From assembly GCA_963662175.1 (NCBI GenBank), contig OY759214.1, forward strand, positions 97,984,115-98,048,114: a DNA stretch of 64,000 nt. The letters are read 5' to 3'. The stretch comes from Aradus depressus (lineage: Eukaryota > Arthropoda > Insecta > Hemiptera > Aradidae). The notes beneath the pieces were generated by a model. The model did no database searches, was not told the origin of the DNA, and worked only from the letters and a program-made list of their open reading frames with translations. This document shows, piece after piece, positions 45,291 to 55,446 of the stretch (within the stretch, counting starts at the first letter, position 1; each line of letters opens with the position of its first letter). The position numbers and the translations under genes were made by a program.

Positions 45291-45563
45291 ATTTATACTG
45301 TGTGCATTGGTCTAGAGGTAAATAACGCGAGCGGAAATCCGAAGAAGCTCGGAATAAAGATCAGTGCGAACAATTTTTTTCAAATTCAACATCGAATTTC
45401 TGACCGATTATGTAACTACCCCTGCACTTCTTCGCAAAGCTGCGGAAGTGAAAAAGGGGAGGGGGGAGACGAAATTTTTGCATTGAAAGGGTGTTATTTC
45501 TGAAGCCAGCAATTATATTTATACCGAGTTCTGCCTCACTGGAGCCATAGCACAAAGTATGTA

Positions 45564-45905
45564 GAGGGCGCCGGTAGCTCAGTGGTAGGCGTGCTTCACT
45601 TCGAGCTCAAGAACGTGGGTTCGTAACCCGACCGAGGCCCTTAGTTTATTTTATCTGGGAGGTAAAATAAACTTAAGCATGCCATCCTTCGGATGGGACG
45701 TTAAGCGATGGTCCCGAGCCTGTACGATGTCAGGTACTCGTTAAAGACCCCTGCCCTAGGTGAATAAAAATTTAGGGTAGGCAAAATTTAAGATTCCCAC
45801 AGTAGAGGCGGGCTCATGTCCCCCAGAGTGACGAAAGAGCGCTCTGATAGTAGGCGATTTGACCTCGTAGTTAATGCCCGGGCATGAGTTATAAAACTTA
45901 ACCTA
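45564..45905 (+). mobile_element. tRNA-derived SINE with 12-bp target-site duplication
   Basis: A complete 342-bp copy: GAGGGCGCCGGTAGCTCAGT head with A box, a TTCGTAACCCGACC B-box variant, the full body, and a TAAAACTTAACCTA tail. ACAAAGTATGTA flanks it at 45552-45563 and 45906-45917. Confidence 0.95.
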
Positions 45906-46421
45906 ACAAAGTATGTAAGTCAAAAACTACTTCCCCAGAGTGAATTAATGAACTATGTTTTCGCTCTCCCTCTGAAACAAATTAATTTGAAAATCAATAG
46001 GAGGCAATAATCCGTGAGTTTTGAATCCTCCCATATTTTGTGTTGATACATTCGTTATATATACAATTATTAGGTTTTTGTGAATTGTGCTCCCCTCTTT
46101 TGATCCAACACTTATCTTTACAGATGTGGCTGAAAAGTTATAGTAGTCGTCCTTATTGAAATTTTGTGTCGATATATTCATTACAATAGCAGTAATTAAT
46201 TAAATCTTGAGTTAAATCTCTCCCCTAATCCTGCTCTTTCAATCAGCCGATTTGGCTCAAAATCGATAGGTGTAGTCCTTGTGGGGTTCTGATCACACAT
46301 ACAAAATCTTGTGTTGATACATCCATTCTATCGGCAGTTATTAGAGTTTTTGTGTTGAGCCTCGCCTCAAATCCCCCCTTTCCTTCGGTTGATTAGGCTG
46401 AAAATCAGTAGGTGTTAAGCT

Positions 46422-47163
46422 AAGAACACATTTTTAACACGCGTCGTGTTTCACGCATTAACACGTGTCATAGAAATATCTATTACGTTATTTTAAATAG
46501 GTCTATACATATTATTGTGATGTGTCGTCAGGGACAGACAACACGCTTTAACACGTCGTAACGCGTGTTTTCAATATCTGTAGTGGTCAGATTTTCGTCA
46601 GAGTGTTAAAGCATCAGGACAAGGTTCAGGCAGCGCCGCCGAAAATATAGTATCTTATGTTGTTGTTACCTACGTTAAAGTTAATAAAAGTCGTTCCTCT
46701 CGAGATGTTCCTTCTCTAACATTTGTGTTTTGCTTCTTTAATTTACTTTCTAGTCCATTGTAAACCACATCAAATTCCTTCTTGGTCATCCTGATATACA
46801 TTTTACACCTGTCATCGTCATTGCTGATTTCGGGCCACAGAACATGATACTCACCAAATTCGTGTCCACGTTCGTTTATTGGATGAACCCAGTATTCTCT
46901 GGATTCATGTTGTAGCACAAGCAATGCCGCAGTAACAGCTACCATTTCCTCTTCTTCATCCAACCAATCCATCTCTCCTTGTCGGTGCTCCATTATATTA
47001 TAAGCGGACATACTAACCGAACGACACTACTTCACCAGTTTAAAAACATCAGCATTAACACACGTTTTACAACACAGATATGTGTCCGGCATATGTGATG
47101 TGCCGCATCCTGACGTGTCGTGTTGACACGTGTTAACATGACACGTGTTAAAAATGTGTTCTT
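46422..47163 (-). mobile_element. Non-autonomous PIF/Harbinger-like element
   Basis: Terminal inverted repeats AAGAACACATTTTTAACACG at 46422-46441 match the reverse complement of 47144-47163 exactly over 20 bp and continue with few mismatches for about ten more. Subterminal AACACG/CGTGTT motifs recur. The 742-bp element contains a short ORF related to the N-terminus of HARBI1-type nucleases and lacks the catalytic domain. It sits inside a Family A copy. I see no clear 3-bp target duplication. Confidence 0.75.
46670..47011 (-). pseudogene. HARBI1-like transposase N-terminal remnant
   Basis: A 113-residue frame. Residues about 39-113 follow the HARBI1/ALP1-like N-terminal pattern: REYWVHPINERGHEFGEYHV, then IRMTKKEFDVVYNGLESKLK, then KQNTNVREGTSREERLLLTL. 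In the family, this leads into a DDE nuclease domain of roughly 200 more residues, which is missing here because the frame stops after LTLT. The first 38 residues include an acidic stretch (DWLDEEEEM). It is most likely a relic within a deletion derivative mobilised in trans. Confidence 0.75.
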
Positions 47164-47290
47164 CGATTTATTGTTGGATGGATGGTTTTTGATTCAAATA
47201 TAAAAATTTTGTGTCGATACATTCATTCTATCGGGAGTTATTCTATTCACAGTTGAAAACTCAACATCGAACTGTCGGTTACATAAGTTT

Positions 47291-47679
47291 CCGAATAAAT
47301 TGTTGGAAAGCAAAATGTTAAAAAAAAAAAAAAAAATACTCTACAGGTTATAATGGGATTTTATGTTGGAAAGTTGGCCTGAAATTTAAAAAATTCCCAC
47401 ATTCCGATGATGACAGGCTATTTGTAAAGAGGCCCGTTTTGAGGCCAGTCGCTTAGCTTGATGAAAATTATATTAGAAAACTGAATCGGGCGCCCCCCTT
47501 CAGATTATGGCTTTCTAGGGCTCACGTTGATGGTTGTTATTGGCAGGGTAGGCATGATGTACTCTTGAAGGCCTTGGTCGTAACTCGGTAAGAGTGACCG
47601 ACTATTATTCTGAGACGGCCTTTCGTGTTGAATGGATAGAGTGACAGGATATCAACTCGATAGGGGAAACTGAAAAACA
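47291..47679. other. Nothing recognised
   Basis: Contains a 17-bp A-run (about 47320-47336) and otherwise unique-looking sequence without coding signals. Confidence 0.4.
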
Positions 47680-47850
47680 AAAAAAGTTGTTGAATCGGTT
47701 ATGTATTTCCCCAGAATAAACTAATATATTAATTTTTCGCTCTTCCTGTGAAACCAATTTAACGATTTGTTCGATAATGGATAGCTTTCCGAGGGTCTTC
47801 TGATGAATCCTCATACTAAATTGTATGCATTCGTCATTTTGAAATGAGAG
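47680..47850 (-). repeat. Family A 3' end, minus orientation
   Basis: Plus strand reads TGTATTTCCCCAGAATAAAC, TTTTTCGCTCTTCCTGTGAA, ACCAATTTAACGATTTG and a GATGAATCCTCATACTAAAT module. Confidence 0.65.
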
Positions 47851-47903
47851 AGAGAAGAATCTGAGACAGGGGAAAGTGATCTGTAAATATATGGCTGGTA
47901 TAG

Positions 47904-48238
47904 GTAAGGTTAGGTTAGATTTTATGACTCATGCCCGGGCTTTAACTACGAGGTCATATCGCCTACTACCAGAGCGCTCTTTCGTCACTCTGGTGGACAT
48001 GAACCCGACTCAACTGTCCTAAATTTTGCCTACACTAAATTTTTATTCACCTAGGGTAGGGGTCTTTAACGAGTACCTGACATCGTGCAGGCTCGGAACC
48101 ATCGCTTGACGACCCATCCGAAGAACGGGGTGCTTAAGTTTATTTTACCTCCCAGATAAAATGAATTAAGGGCTTGGGCCGGGTTTCGAACCCGCTATCA
48201 GTAAGCAAGCACCGATACCGATGAGTTACCGGAGCACT
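47904..48238 (-). mobile_element. tRNA-derived SINE, minus strand
   Basis: Tail AGGTTAGGTTAGATTTTATG, then TGCCCGGGCTTTAACTACGA, CCAGAGCGCTCTTTCGTCAC, and GGTTTCGAACCCGC at the B box. The head ends with a decayed A box (ATGAGTTACCGGAGCAC). No clear target duplication. Confidence 0.9.
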
Positions 48239-48239
48239 T

Positions 48240-48394
48240 AAATACTGCTTAATCATATGTGAATTCAAAATCTCATAATGACGACACATTAATTTTCAGT
48301 GGAAGGGAAGGGGTGATCAGAGGGGGCTCAGTACATATAATCCAATAACTGTCGATGTAATGAATTTATTGACACAAAATTTATTGAGATGTCA
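48240..48394 (+). repeat. Family A fragment
   Basis: CATATGTGAATTCAAAATCT, GACGACACATTAATTTTCAG, GGGTGATCAGAGGGGGCTCA, CCAATAACTGTCGATGTAAT. It is cut by the following SINE fragment. Confidence 0.7.
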
Positions 48395-48554
48395 GATCGT
48401 ACAGGCTCGGGACCATCGCTTAACGTCTCAACCGAAGGACGGCGTGTATATTAACTCCCAGATAAAATAAACTAAGGGCCTCGGTCGGGTTACGAACCCA
48501 CGTTCTTGAGCTCAGAAGTCAAGCACGCATACCACTGAGCTACCGGCGCCCTCC
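48395..48554 (-). mobile_element. SINE 5' half, minus strand
   Basis: Plus strand runs ATCGTACAGGCTCGGGACCA to CACTGAGCTACCGGCGCCCT. The A and B boxes are both present on the minus strand (B box variant GGTTCGTAACC). The 3' half is missing, so this copy suffered a deletion rather than ordinary 5' truncation. Confidence 0.85.
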
Positions 48555-48634
48555 ATGGTTGGTATATAAAGGTCTTCTTGTTTTAATATATCTTCAATAC
48601 TACCACTATACGGCAGGCATTTCACTGATATAGC

Positions 48635-48720
48635 GCAGTTGCATTGAAAACTGGTGCTGGCCAGAAATAAAACAGTGGAAAGACAACGACTTTTAATTCT
48701 ATGAAAAATCTCATCCCACA
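48635..48720 (+). repeat. Dispersed repeat shared with 20847-20925
   Basis: Shares CAGTTGCATTGAAAAC-GGT, CAGAAATAAAACAGTGG, AAGACAACG and ATCTCATCCCACA with the first copy. Unknown family. Confidence 0.65.
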
Positions 48721-48767
48721 TCTTACTATTAAATATGAATCGTGAGAAAATCTGAGATGGAGTTTTG

Positions 48768-49070
48768 AGGGCTCCGGTAGCTACAAACTTCCCTTTGTTA
48801 CCCTTTGCTAGCCTACTGAGCTTAAGTTTCGAAACCCGAGGCCCTTAGGATTTAGATCAGGATGGTGAAAAAACATTGATGACACCGTCCTTCTGATGGG
48901 AGGTTAAGCCATGATCTTGAGCCTGTACGATGTCAGGTACTCGTTGAACACTTAAAGTGAATAAACCTAGGTAGACATAATTTAGGACTCTTAGGACACC
49001 AGAGCGACAAAAGAGCGCTCTGGTAATAGGCGCTATCTCATAGTTAAAGCCCTGACATAAGTCACAATAA
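48768..49070 (+). mobile_element. tRNA-derived SINE, old copy
   Basis: GGGCTCCGGTAGCTAC head, a B box region TTTCGAAACCCGAGGCCC, GACACCGTCCTTCTGATGGG, GAGCCTGTACGATGTCAGGT, AGAGCGCTCTGGTAATAGGC. Several internal deletions. Confidence 0.8.
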
Positions 49071-49194
49071 TTAATTAACTATATTCGTTATTAGGGTTTT
49101 TGGCATCCTCAAAAGCCGGGTGGCATGAAATAATGAAATTTGCTACAAGTTAAACTACCTTTTTATTTTACGATCTGTGAAATAATAATTTCAC

Positions 49195-49360
49195 ACTATA
49201 TCTAGCCATATTATTCGATGTTCAGTTTCCACAGGAGTTTAATGTTTCCTGATTCCCCGATTCCAAAAAAAGTATCTGTAAAAACGATAACTCTCGATAA
49301 AATGAACATAATGACACGGAATTATGATTATATATGTGTATATCCGGAACATTGTAATGG
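49195..49360 (+). repeat. Family A 5' fragment
   Basis: TTCGATGTTCAGTTTCCACA, GTTTCCTGATTCCCCGATTC, ACGATAACTCTCGATAAAAT, ATATATGTGTATATCCGGAA. Confidence 0.65.
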
Positions 49361-49479
49361 TGAACTAAATCCCACTTTTGAAAAAATGTTCCGGAATAGC
49401 AAACTACTTCCCATTCCTCAAATTTTTACTGATTATAATAATTATTTTGTAATTTTATTACAGATAATGTGAACGAATA

Positions 49480-50654
49480 GAACTATACATGACCATTGTA
49501 ACCATCTCATTTAAACGCCATCTACCTCAAACCTGATGACCTTTTCACAATTAATTATCAAATTGCAAGACATTAACCTAGGAACGGTACTTATGGTAAT
49601 AGCTATAACTTATGGTAATAACACTCTGTAATATTTCAGAGTTCGAAGGTTCGTGTACACAATGTCATGTGTGAGTGTGTGTGTGGTCGTTTCACACAAG
49701 ATTGATACTTATGAGTCTTGTGCGTGACGGTGAAAATTCTATTTTAGAGTAAGTCAGGATTTGACCCCAGTTAATCGGACGATGAAGGCTCAACGAGACC
49801 AGGAAGTCGCCGAATGAGAACTAATTTGTTTTGTACCCTGGGAGGTATCATCAGGTTTATTTAACGACATTTTTCTACTCTTTTATCCCTGTAATAGAAG
49901 AAAGTACATGAGTAATCGTGCGAAAATCCGAGATCAAGTTTTCAATGGAATTTCACGTTTCAAGGTTCTCTGAATACGTTGTTTGTGTGATTATCAGCAC
50001 TCTGAAAAACGTTTTTAGCATCAAATTTGAAAATTGAAATGAAGATGATGCCGACATCAGACGAGAACTGAGACCACTTTATTCCATGGACAAAGTAAAT
50101 TTTACCCTTCCCTTCTGCCGACTCCGCTGAAAATTGTTAAGTGTCGTCCTTATTATGGGGTTAATGTAATCTGAGAGTGACTTTCTTAATCCAGTAATGC
50201 CAGTATGAAATTTGAGAGAAGGAAGTGGGGATTATGATGTGTAAAAGTGTTGTGTAAACTGGTCATTTGACACATCGTTAAAAATCTTTTAAATTAACGA
50301 TATTATTTATTTAAAAAGAAAGTTTTTCTCATAATTTCGTTTATGTGGAAGCAGGAAAGTACCATTTCGAATGATAAAAACTGGTTAACTAAAACACTTT
50401 TATCTTTGGAAAACTTCACAGTTAGAATTAGTTACGTGGTTTTGGTTGTGCAACAGCTGTTATGACCGTGGTATTTTGGAAATAACAGTTAGGGTACCGA
50501 TTGTGACATGATCATTAGTCATTTTGTGGCATTTTTCAAAATGACATGATGGTCATTTTCATTTTTGGATCACTAACTTGTTTCGATCTGTTTTTTTTTT
50601 TTTTGGCCTTATGTACGATGCATATTTATTATAAAAATGTTACAATAGTTTTTT
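49480..50654. other. No recognised gene; Family A scrap near 49917-49975
   Basis: The scrap (CGTGCGAAAATCCGAGATCA, GTTTTCAATGGAATTTCACG) is a terminal-repeat relic, and another decayed piece (GCCGACTCCGCTGAAAATTG) lies near 50116. The rest is AT-rich with no coding signal. Confidence 0.45.
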
Positions 50655-50797
50655 TAGGACATCCATGGCCCCGCCCCGGGAGGGAGTCCTATCTACGAAA
50701 TAAAACTCACTTCCGGACGGGATTCGAACCCGCAAACCATGGTGAGACCATGCGACCAAAGCCCTACGCTCTAGCCCACATGGCTATCATGGCCCCT
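50655..50797 (-). mobile_element. Second tRNA-derived SINE family, minus strand
   Basis: On the minus strand, GATAGCCATGTGGGCTAGAG (A-box-like TAGCCATGTGG) is followed by GCGGGTTCGAATCCCGTCCG with a perfect B box GGTTCGAATCC. The ends do not form an acceptor stem, so it is tRNA-derived but not a tRNA gene. It differs from the abundant SINE. A related tRNA-like piece may sit at 63417-63681. Confidence 0.65.
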
Positions 50798-50960
50798 TGA
50801 ACCCTGTTATCGTCTGATATAACTTTCATAGGTTCTATTTCATGTTCTCAAACGATTTTTCCATAAATGGAAACTTAATATGAATGAAGGAAAATCTGAA
50901 GCGATCCTGTTTACAAAAAGACGCCCCATTACCCCAGAAAGTAGAAAATTTGGACTATTT

Positions 50961-51020
50961 TAAATTAACTGTTTATTATTGAATTGTATTAAATACAATT
51001 CAAAAATAAACAGTTAAATT
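50961..51020. repeat. AT-rich hairpin
   Basis: AAATTAACTGTTTATT is mirrored by AATAAACAGTTAAATT, with an inner pair GAATTGTATT/AATACAATTC. This makes a stem of about 26 bp. Confidence 0.8.
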
Positions 51021-51079
51021 AATATACTAAATTTTAGTGTATAAGGGTAATTGGTTAAGGAACCTTATTGTATAATAGT

Positions 51080-51430
51080 GAGGGCGCCGGTAGCTCAGTG
51101 GTATGCGTGCTTGACTTCTGAGCTCAAGGTCGTGGGTTCGTAGCCCGACCGAGGCCCTTAGTTTATTTTATCTGGGAGGTAAAATAAACTTAAGCACGCC
51201 GTCCTTCGGATGGGACGTTAAGCGATGGTCCCGAGCCTGTACGATGTCAGGTACTCGTTAAAGATCCCTACCCTAGATGAATAAAAATTTAGGGTAGGCA
51301 AAATTTAGGACTCCCACAGTAGAGTCGGGCTCATGTCCACCAGAGTGACGATAGAGCGCTTTGGTAGTAGGCGATATGACCTCGTTGTTAAAGCCCGGGC
51401 ATGAGTCATAAAACCTAACCTAACCTAACC
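51080..51430 (+). mobile_element. tRNA-derived SINE, youngest-looking full-length copy
   Basis: A 351-bp copy with a 14-bp target duplication TATTGTATAATAGT at 51066-51079 and 51431-51444. The A box TAGCTCAGTGG is at 51091-51101 and the B box variant GGTTCGTAGCC at 51135-51145; these are the internal RNA polymerase III promoter of tRNA-type genes. The body is complete and the tail is ACCTAACCTAACCTAACC, i.e. CCTAA units. It is the best reference copy for the family in this window. Confidence 0.95.
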
Positions 51431-51445
51431 TATTGTATAATAGTA

Positions 51446-52146
51446 CCTCTGTAAATGCGACTATTATAATAACTATAACTATTATTATAACTTTTCTTCT
51501 TCTTCTTCTTCTTAAGTTTAGTTTTTTTTGAGGTTTGGCCCCCCACACAAATTTTGCTGCCCGTTGCGGCCCCCTCGTCTCTATACTACGTTCCTATAAG
51601 GACCATTTAATAAGGCGTTGTCCAGCTAGCTGGGACTTTTGGTCCAGGCGTCCTGGAGAGGCACTTACCCCTTATAACAGTGTTTTGTTTCATTATGACA
51701 TGTCATCCTGTGAAAGTTCATTATACTACCAACGAAAGACTTAACATTTCGCTTATAGTTTCTCCGTCTGGTTAATGAAGGTATCGTCACGAAATTGAAT
51801 GTGTGAATTCTTTTGTGAAAAATATAAGACATTCATAGATATTGAGGCAAAGAAAATGGGTAAAAATTGAGTGCGGAAATTTAGTTGATAATAAGACGAG
51901 GTGGGGAAGTACATACATTGTTAGTGATTCAAAACTTCAACTTTTTTTGACAAAGTCACATTACGATAGGTTTTGGCTAGGACTTTCATTAAGGGTTGTC
52001 GGCCTACAGTTGGCAAGAGTTGTCGCGTATTTTAAATAGCATCTTGCCTTAAAATAGACCCAATTTATGCTTTAGAATGAATTATTTAAATTTAAAATTG
52101 GGTTCACATCTAGTAAAATTATTTTATATGATCATCAAAATCAATA
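51446..52146. other. No recognised gene
   Basis: A (TTC)n stretch near 51490-51512, a GC patch at 51537-51665 (GGCCCCCCACACAAATTTTG ...), then AT-rich sequence with a decayed Family A end (GGGGAAGTACATACATTGTT, about 51903). Confidence 0.4.
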
Positions 52147-52182
52147 GAGGGCGTCGATAGCTCAGTGGTAAGCGTGCTACTC
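52147..52182 (+). mobile_element. SINE head fragment
   Basis: AGGGCGTCGATAGCTCAGTG then GTAAGCGTGCT: only the A-box head remains. Confidence 0.7.
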
Positions 52183-52204
52183 AATTCCCAATCCTATAGG
52201 CATG

Positions 52205-52400
52205 ACAATTATAAATTTTCCGCAAAATCGATCAAAGTTAAAGAGTATCGACTTAAATATCGTAATAAACCCCGATGCAATGAATGTATCGACACAAAAT
52301 TTGGATTCAGAAGCCTCTATATAAGTCAAATGTTGAGTATTAAGCGTTTTGGGTAACAACGTAATTGAATCTTGCGGGGGAAGTACCTGCGCTAGCTGAT
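52205..52400 (+). repeat. Family A fragment
   Basis: TATAAATTTTCCGCAAAATC, GATGCAATGAATGTATCGAC, AGAAGCCTCTATATAAGTCA, and GGGGGAAGTACCTGC at the end. Confidence 0.65.
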
Positions 52401-52665
52401 CTGATTAGAGTTTTGGCAGAAATCGGCGGACTGAAAGTGACCAATTTACACCGATTCTGAATGGTCTGCTTTTAGTTTCTAAATAAGGTCTCACAAAAGG
52501 CAACTGTTTAGGCTGAATTTCTGCTTAATTAGGTGTTTGTTGAGGTATAAATTTTGATCTCACCATAAAAGATTCAATTCTCATGGAAGTGTCACTAAAT
52601 AGTTCCTGGTGAGCAAGAAGTTAGCAACCGTGATGAATTCAACTAATTTTATTTTTTAAATTTTA
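52401..52665. other. Nothing recognised
   Basis: No supported gene or repeat. Confidence 0.4.
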
Positions 52666-52970
52666 CTTCATATACGAAGTAAATAAGTTATATAATCTGT
52701 CAATTTTCATCTGAATTTCTTGTTTTCCAATCCGTTGATTCCAAAAATTAAGAAAAATAAAAGTCCTCGGCGAATCAACGTCAATTTACTTCCCCAGAAC
52801 GATATAATCAATTTACTTTTCTCTTCCCCTTCAAAACCAGTTGACCGATTTAGGTTAATAAACAATTGATGACTTACATTCAGGCTTCTGAATTCTCATA
52901 CTAAATTTTGGGTCGATAAATAAATTCATTACATCGGCAGTTATTAGGGTTTTTGGGTTGTTGTCCTAGT
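52666..52970 (-). repeat. Family A copy with left terminal repeat
   Basis: The left end TATACGAAGTAAATAAGTTA with AATCTGTCAATTTTCATC is the terminal repeat. The rest is minus orientation (GGCGAATCAACGTCAATTTA, CTTCCCCAGAACGATATAAT, ACATCGGCAGTTATTAGGGT). Confidence 0.7.
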
Positions 52971-53084
52971 GAATAAATAAAATTAATATAGTAACTCAAT
53001 GGTTATTTATTAAGTCACAAAGAGACCAAAAAGTTAGGAAGCCTGTGAGATTTTTTGATTTTAAGTTAGTTATTTTGACTCAAA

Positions 53085-53325
53085 TCAGGGCTTTAACGCC
53101 TACTACCAGAACGCTCTTTCGTCGCTCTGCTGGACATGAGCCCGACTCTGGGAGTCCTAAATGTTGTCTACCCATGTCTATTCACCTTTGAGTACCTGAC
53201 ACCGTACATGCTCAAGACCATCGCTTAACGTTCCATACGAAGGACGGCATTCTCAAGGTTTTTTCACCTTACAGATTAAAAAGTTAAGAGCCTCGGCCAG
53301 GTTTCAAACCCGCGATCTTGAGTCG
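53085..53325 (-). mobile_element. SINE copy, minus strand, partial
   Basis: GGGCTTTAACGCCTACTACC, CTCTTTCGTCGCTCTGCTGG, ATGAGCCCGACTCTGGGAGT, CATCGCTTAACGTTCC, GTTTCAAACCCGCGATCTTG. Head and tail are trimmed. Confidence 0.85.
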
Positions 53326-53535
53326 TTTTTCAATGTGAATTGTATACATCTGTAAGTACAATACAAGGAAAAATAATTTCTTATTCTTTGAAATTATGAG
53401 TTTGATTTTATACTTTCAACTGCTGTATAGAAAATAGAGTGAATAAGTATATAGAATAGAGTGGATTAATGTGGGGATGTATTAACAAGTTAATTGTCTA
53501 GAGTAGCCGCTTTGTGAAAGATTTAGTGAAGATGT

Positions 53536-55047
53536 TTATCTCTTCTTCCTGGGAGCTCCCTTCTTCTTCGCAACTTTCTTCTTCTTCGCCTTCTTCACTT
53601 TCTTGGGGAAGAATGAGGTATACATATCTATAAACTCTTGCACATTGGAACGTTTTTTGGTAAATTCCGCCACAACAGCATCGACAAGATCCAACTCGAT
53701 CGTATCAGGACTCAGAAACTGTAATGCAGATTTAAAGTCATCTTTTTTCACCCAGGTTAATTTTTTCGTTGGAATGTCATCCAAAATTGCATCTGGCAGA
53801 TATTTTTCAGGTTTGGGTTTTTGTTTTTGGTACATAAAATGCAATCTTTTCACTACAATTGGCTTCATGCTAATGACAGGCTTGGGAATCAATGGACGAA
53901 CTCCACCCAAGACTAACTTTAAATCCGTCCTTTCGTATATTTTTGGATTATCCGCCAGAAATCTTTCTGATATATAATAGCTCTTCACTATCAATTCTTT
54001 AACTCCTACAAAATTCATTACAACAGGAGTTTCAAGAAGAGTTTGAAACGTTGACAGTAAAAGTTCTTCAGGAAATGGATTAAAGGATAAATTGACACTC
54101 TTTATTGTTTTATGGTTCATGAGTAGATCACAAAACGTATTTAAATTTTCTTGTTCGCAAAATAAATTTCCAGTTAAATTCAAATGTTTAAAACGTTTCA
54201 ATCGCATCAAAGTGCCAAAATAGTTAGCAATGTCCGAGCCTTCTAACCCATTATAAGTAAAGTCTAACGTTTCTATCGGACTTCCTGATCTGGCCAGGCT
54301 GTTGCAAATCAGTCGACATCCTCTCTCTTTATTGATCCGATTTCTACCCAAATCCAACTTTTTGAGTGTCAATCTTTGCGAAATGAACGTTGAACTGATT
54401 ATTTCTGCTGCTTTATGTGTTAAACATGTATCATAGAGTATCAAATTTTTCAGTGCTGACATATGATATAAAATTTTGGCAAGTATTTTAAGTCCTGCAT
54501 CTTCAATTGCATTATGACTCAAGTCCAGTGTTACAATATAAAATGCACTCTCAAGCGCAGGAGCAAGATATCGAAGTTTGTTAACGTTCAGATAACAATT
54601 TCTTAATGATATATAACGTATTTGTTGAAGACGTTTTTTATTTTTACCAATATGACATATTCCATCTTCCGTAAGGTTAACATCCTCAAATGTTATGTGT
54701 TCAACTTTAGTTACATTTTTGTCGTACACTTCAAATTCATCATAGGATTTATCATAAAATTCAACACCAAAACGATTTTCTTTCAGAAAATCTATGAAAC
54801 ATTTAGTTGGCAGTAACGACAGAAGATGGCAGTATTCTTTATAATCAGCGGGAACGTTTTTTTTTAGAAATTTGAATCTTTTTCTCACTGTGGCTACTCT
54901 GTTATGGTAAAGATCCGAAGGAAGTCGTCTTTCGTCAACGAGCTCATCACGTTCATCCCGAATCCAATCCATACATTTTCCCTCCCAAATTCCTCTGTTA
55001 TCTATTAACATGTTGTACAAGAAATTTTGAAAATATCCTATTACCAA
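53536..55047 (-). CDS. Leucine-rich-repeat protein (RNase-inhibitor type), 503 residues
   Basis: A single uninterrupted frame. Residues about 1-110 form a charged N-terminal region without a signal peptide. From about 110 to 345 there are roughly six to seven repeats of the long RNase-inhibitor-like type, visible as VTLDLSHNAIEDAGLKILAK, LKKLDLGRNRINKERGCRLI, IETLDFTYNGLEGSDIANYF, FKHLNLTGNLF and IKSVNLSFNPF. Residues about 350-480 are unassigned, and the last 20 or so are almost all Lys/Arg/Ala (KKVKKAKKKKVAKK). Such proteins are usually cytoplasmic scaffolds; axonemal proteins like TCTE1/DRC5 have a similar size and repeat type, but I cannot claim orthology. Met1 was chosen because it opens the frame; Met13 is an alternative. 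It is the only convincing host gene here. The absence of introns may mean a retrocopy, a single-exon gene or one long exon. Confidence 0.8.
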   Translation of the reverse strand: MVIGYFQNFLYNMLIDNRGIWEGKCMDWIRDERDELVDERRLPSDLYHNRVATVRKRFKFLKKNVPADYKEYCHLLSLLPTKCFIDFLKENRFGVEFYDKSYDEFEVYDKNVTKVEHITFEDVNLTEDGICHIGKNKKRLQQIRYISLRNCYLNVNKLRYLAPALESAFYIVTLDLSHNAIEDAGLKILAKILYHMSALKNLILYDTCLTHKAAEIISSTFISQRLTLKKLDLGRNRINKERGCRLICNSLARSGSPIETLDFTYNGLEGSDIANYFGTLMRLKRFKHLNLTGNLFCEQENLNTFCDLLMNHKTIKSVNLSFNPFPEELLLSTFQTLLETPVVMNFVGVKELIVKSYYISERFLADNPKIYERTDLKLVLGGVRPLIPKPVISMKPIVVKRLHFMYQKQKPKPEKYLPDAILDDIPTKKLTWVKKDDFKSALQFLSPDTIELDLVDAVVAEFTKKRSNVQEFIDMYTSFFPKKVKKAKKKKVAKKKGAPRKKR

Positions 55048-55398
55048 AATGGCCTACCTAGATTACATTGTTTTTATATTGATTAGTGTAATTAAATCAT
55101 CTGCATTAAACTCTATTATTAATAGCATTTAAAATTTCATTGTCAAATGTTTCTTGAGAAAATAATTGATAAAAAAAAATGCATTAAAAATATAATATAT
55201 TATATTAACGCATGTTCATGAACTATTTATATAATATATGAGGATTCCCCTTTTAAGACAACTATTAATTAAAACGGTCGATTGGTGTTTGAGGGAGAGC
55301 GAAAACATTGTCGGTGATTCACATTTTGGTTTTACTATATAAAAATATGTTTATATTTATTATATAGAGTTTAATTTAATTTAAATTAATTTAAAAAT

Positions 55399-55400
<2 letters not shown>
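55048..55400. other. AT-rich; Family A scrap at 55265-55325
   Basis: The scrap (ACGGTCGATTGGTGTTTGAG, GGAGAGCGAAAACATTG, GGTGATTCACA) is the Family A end module. No TATA box could be assigned with confidence to the LRR gene immediately to the left. Confidence 0.45.

Positions 55401-55446
<46 letters not shown>

Larger units (their letters stand above)
45918..47290 (-). repeat. Family A copy, minus orientation, split by a Harbinger element
   Basis: The left part (45918-46421) starts CTTCCCCAGAGTGAATTAAT and runs through three modules to AAAATCAGTAGGTGTTAAGC. It is interrupted by the TIR element at 46422-47163 and resumes at 47164 with CGATTTATTG to TTTTGTGTCGATACATTCAT. It ends with the terminal repeat ACTCAACATCGAACTGTCGG near 47275. 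Confidence 0.75.
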
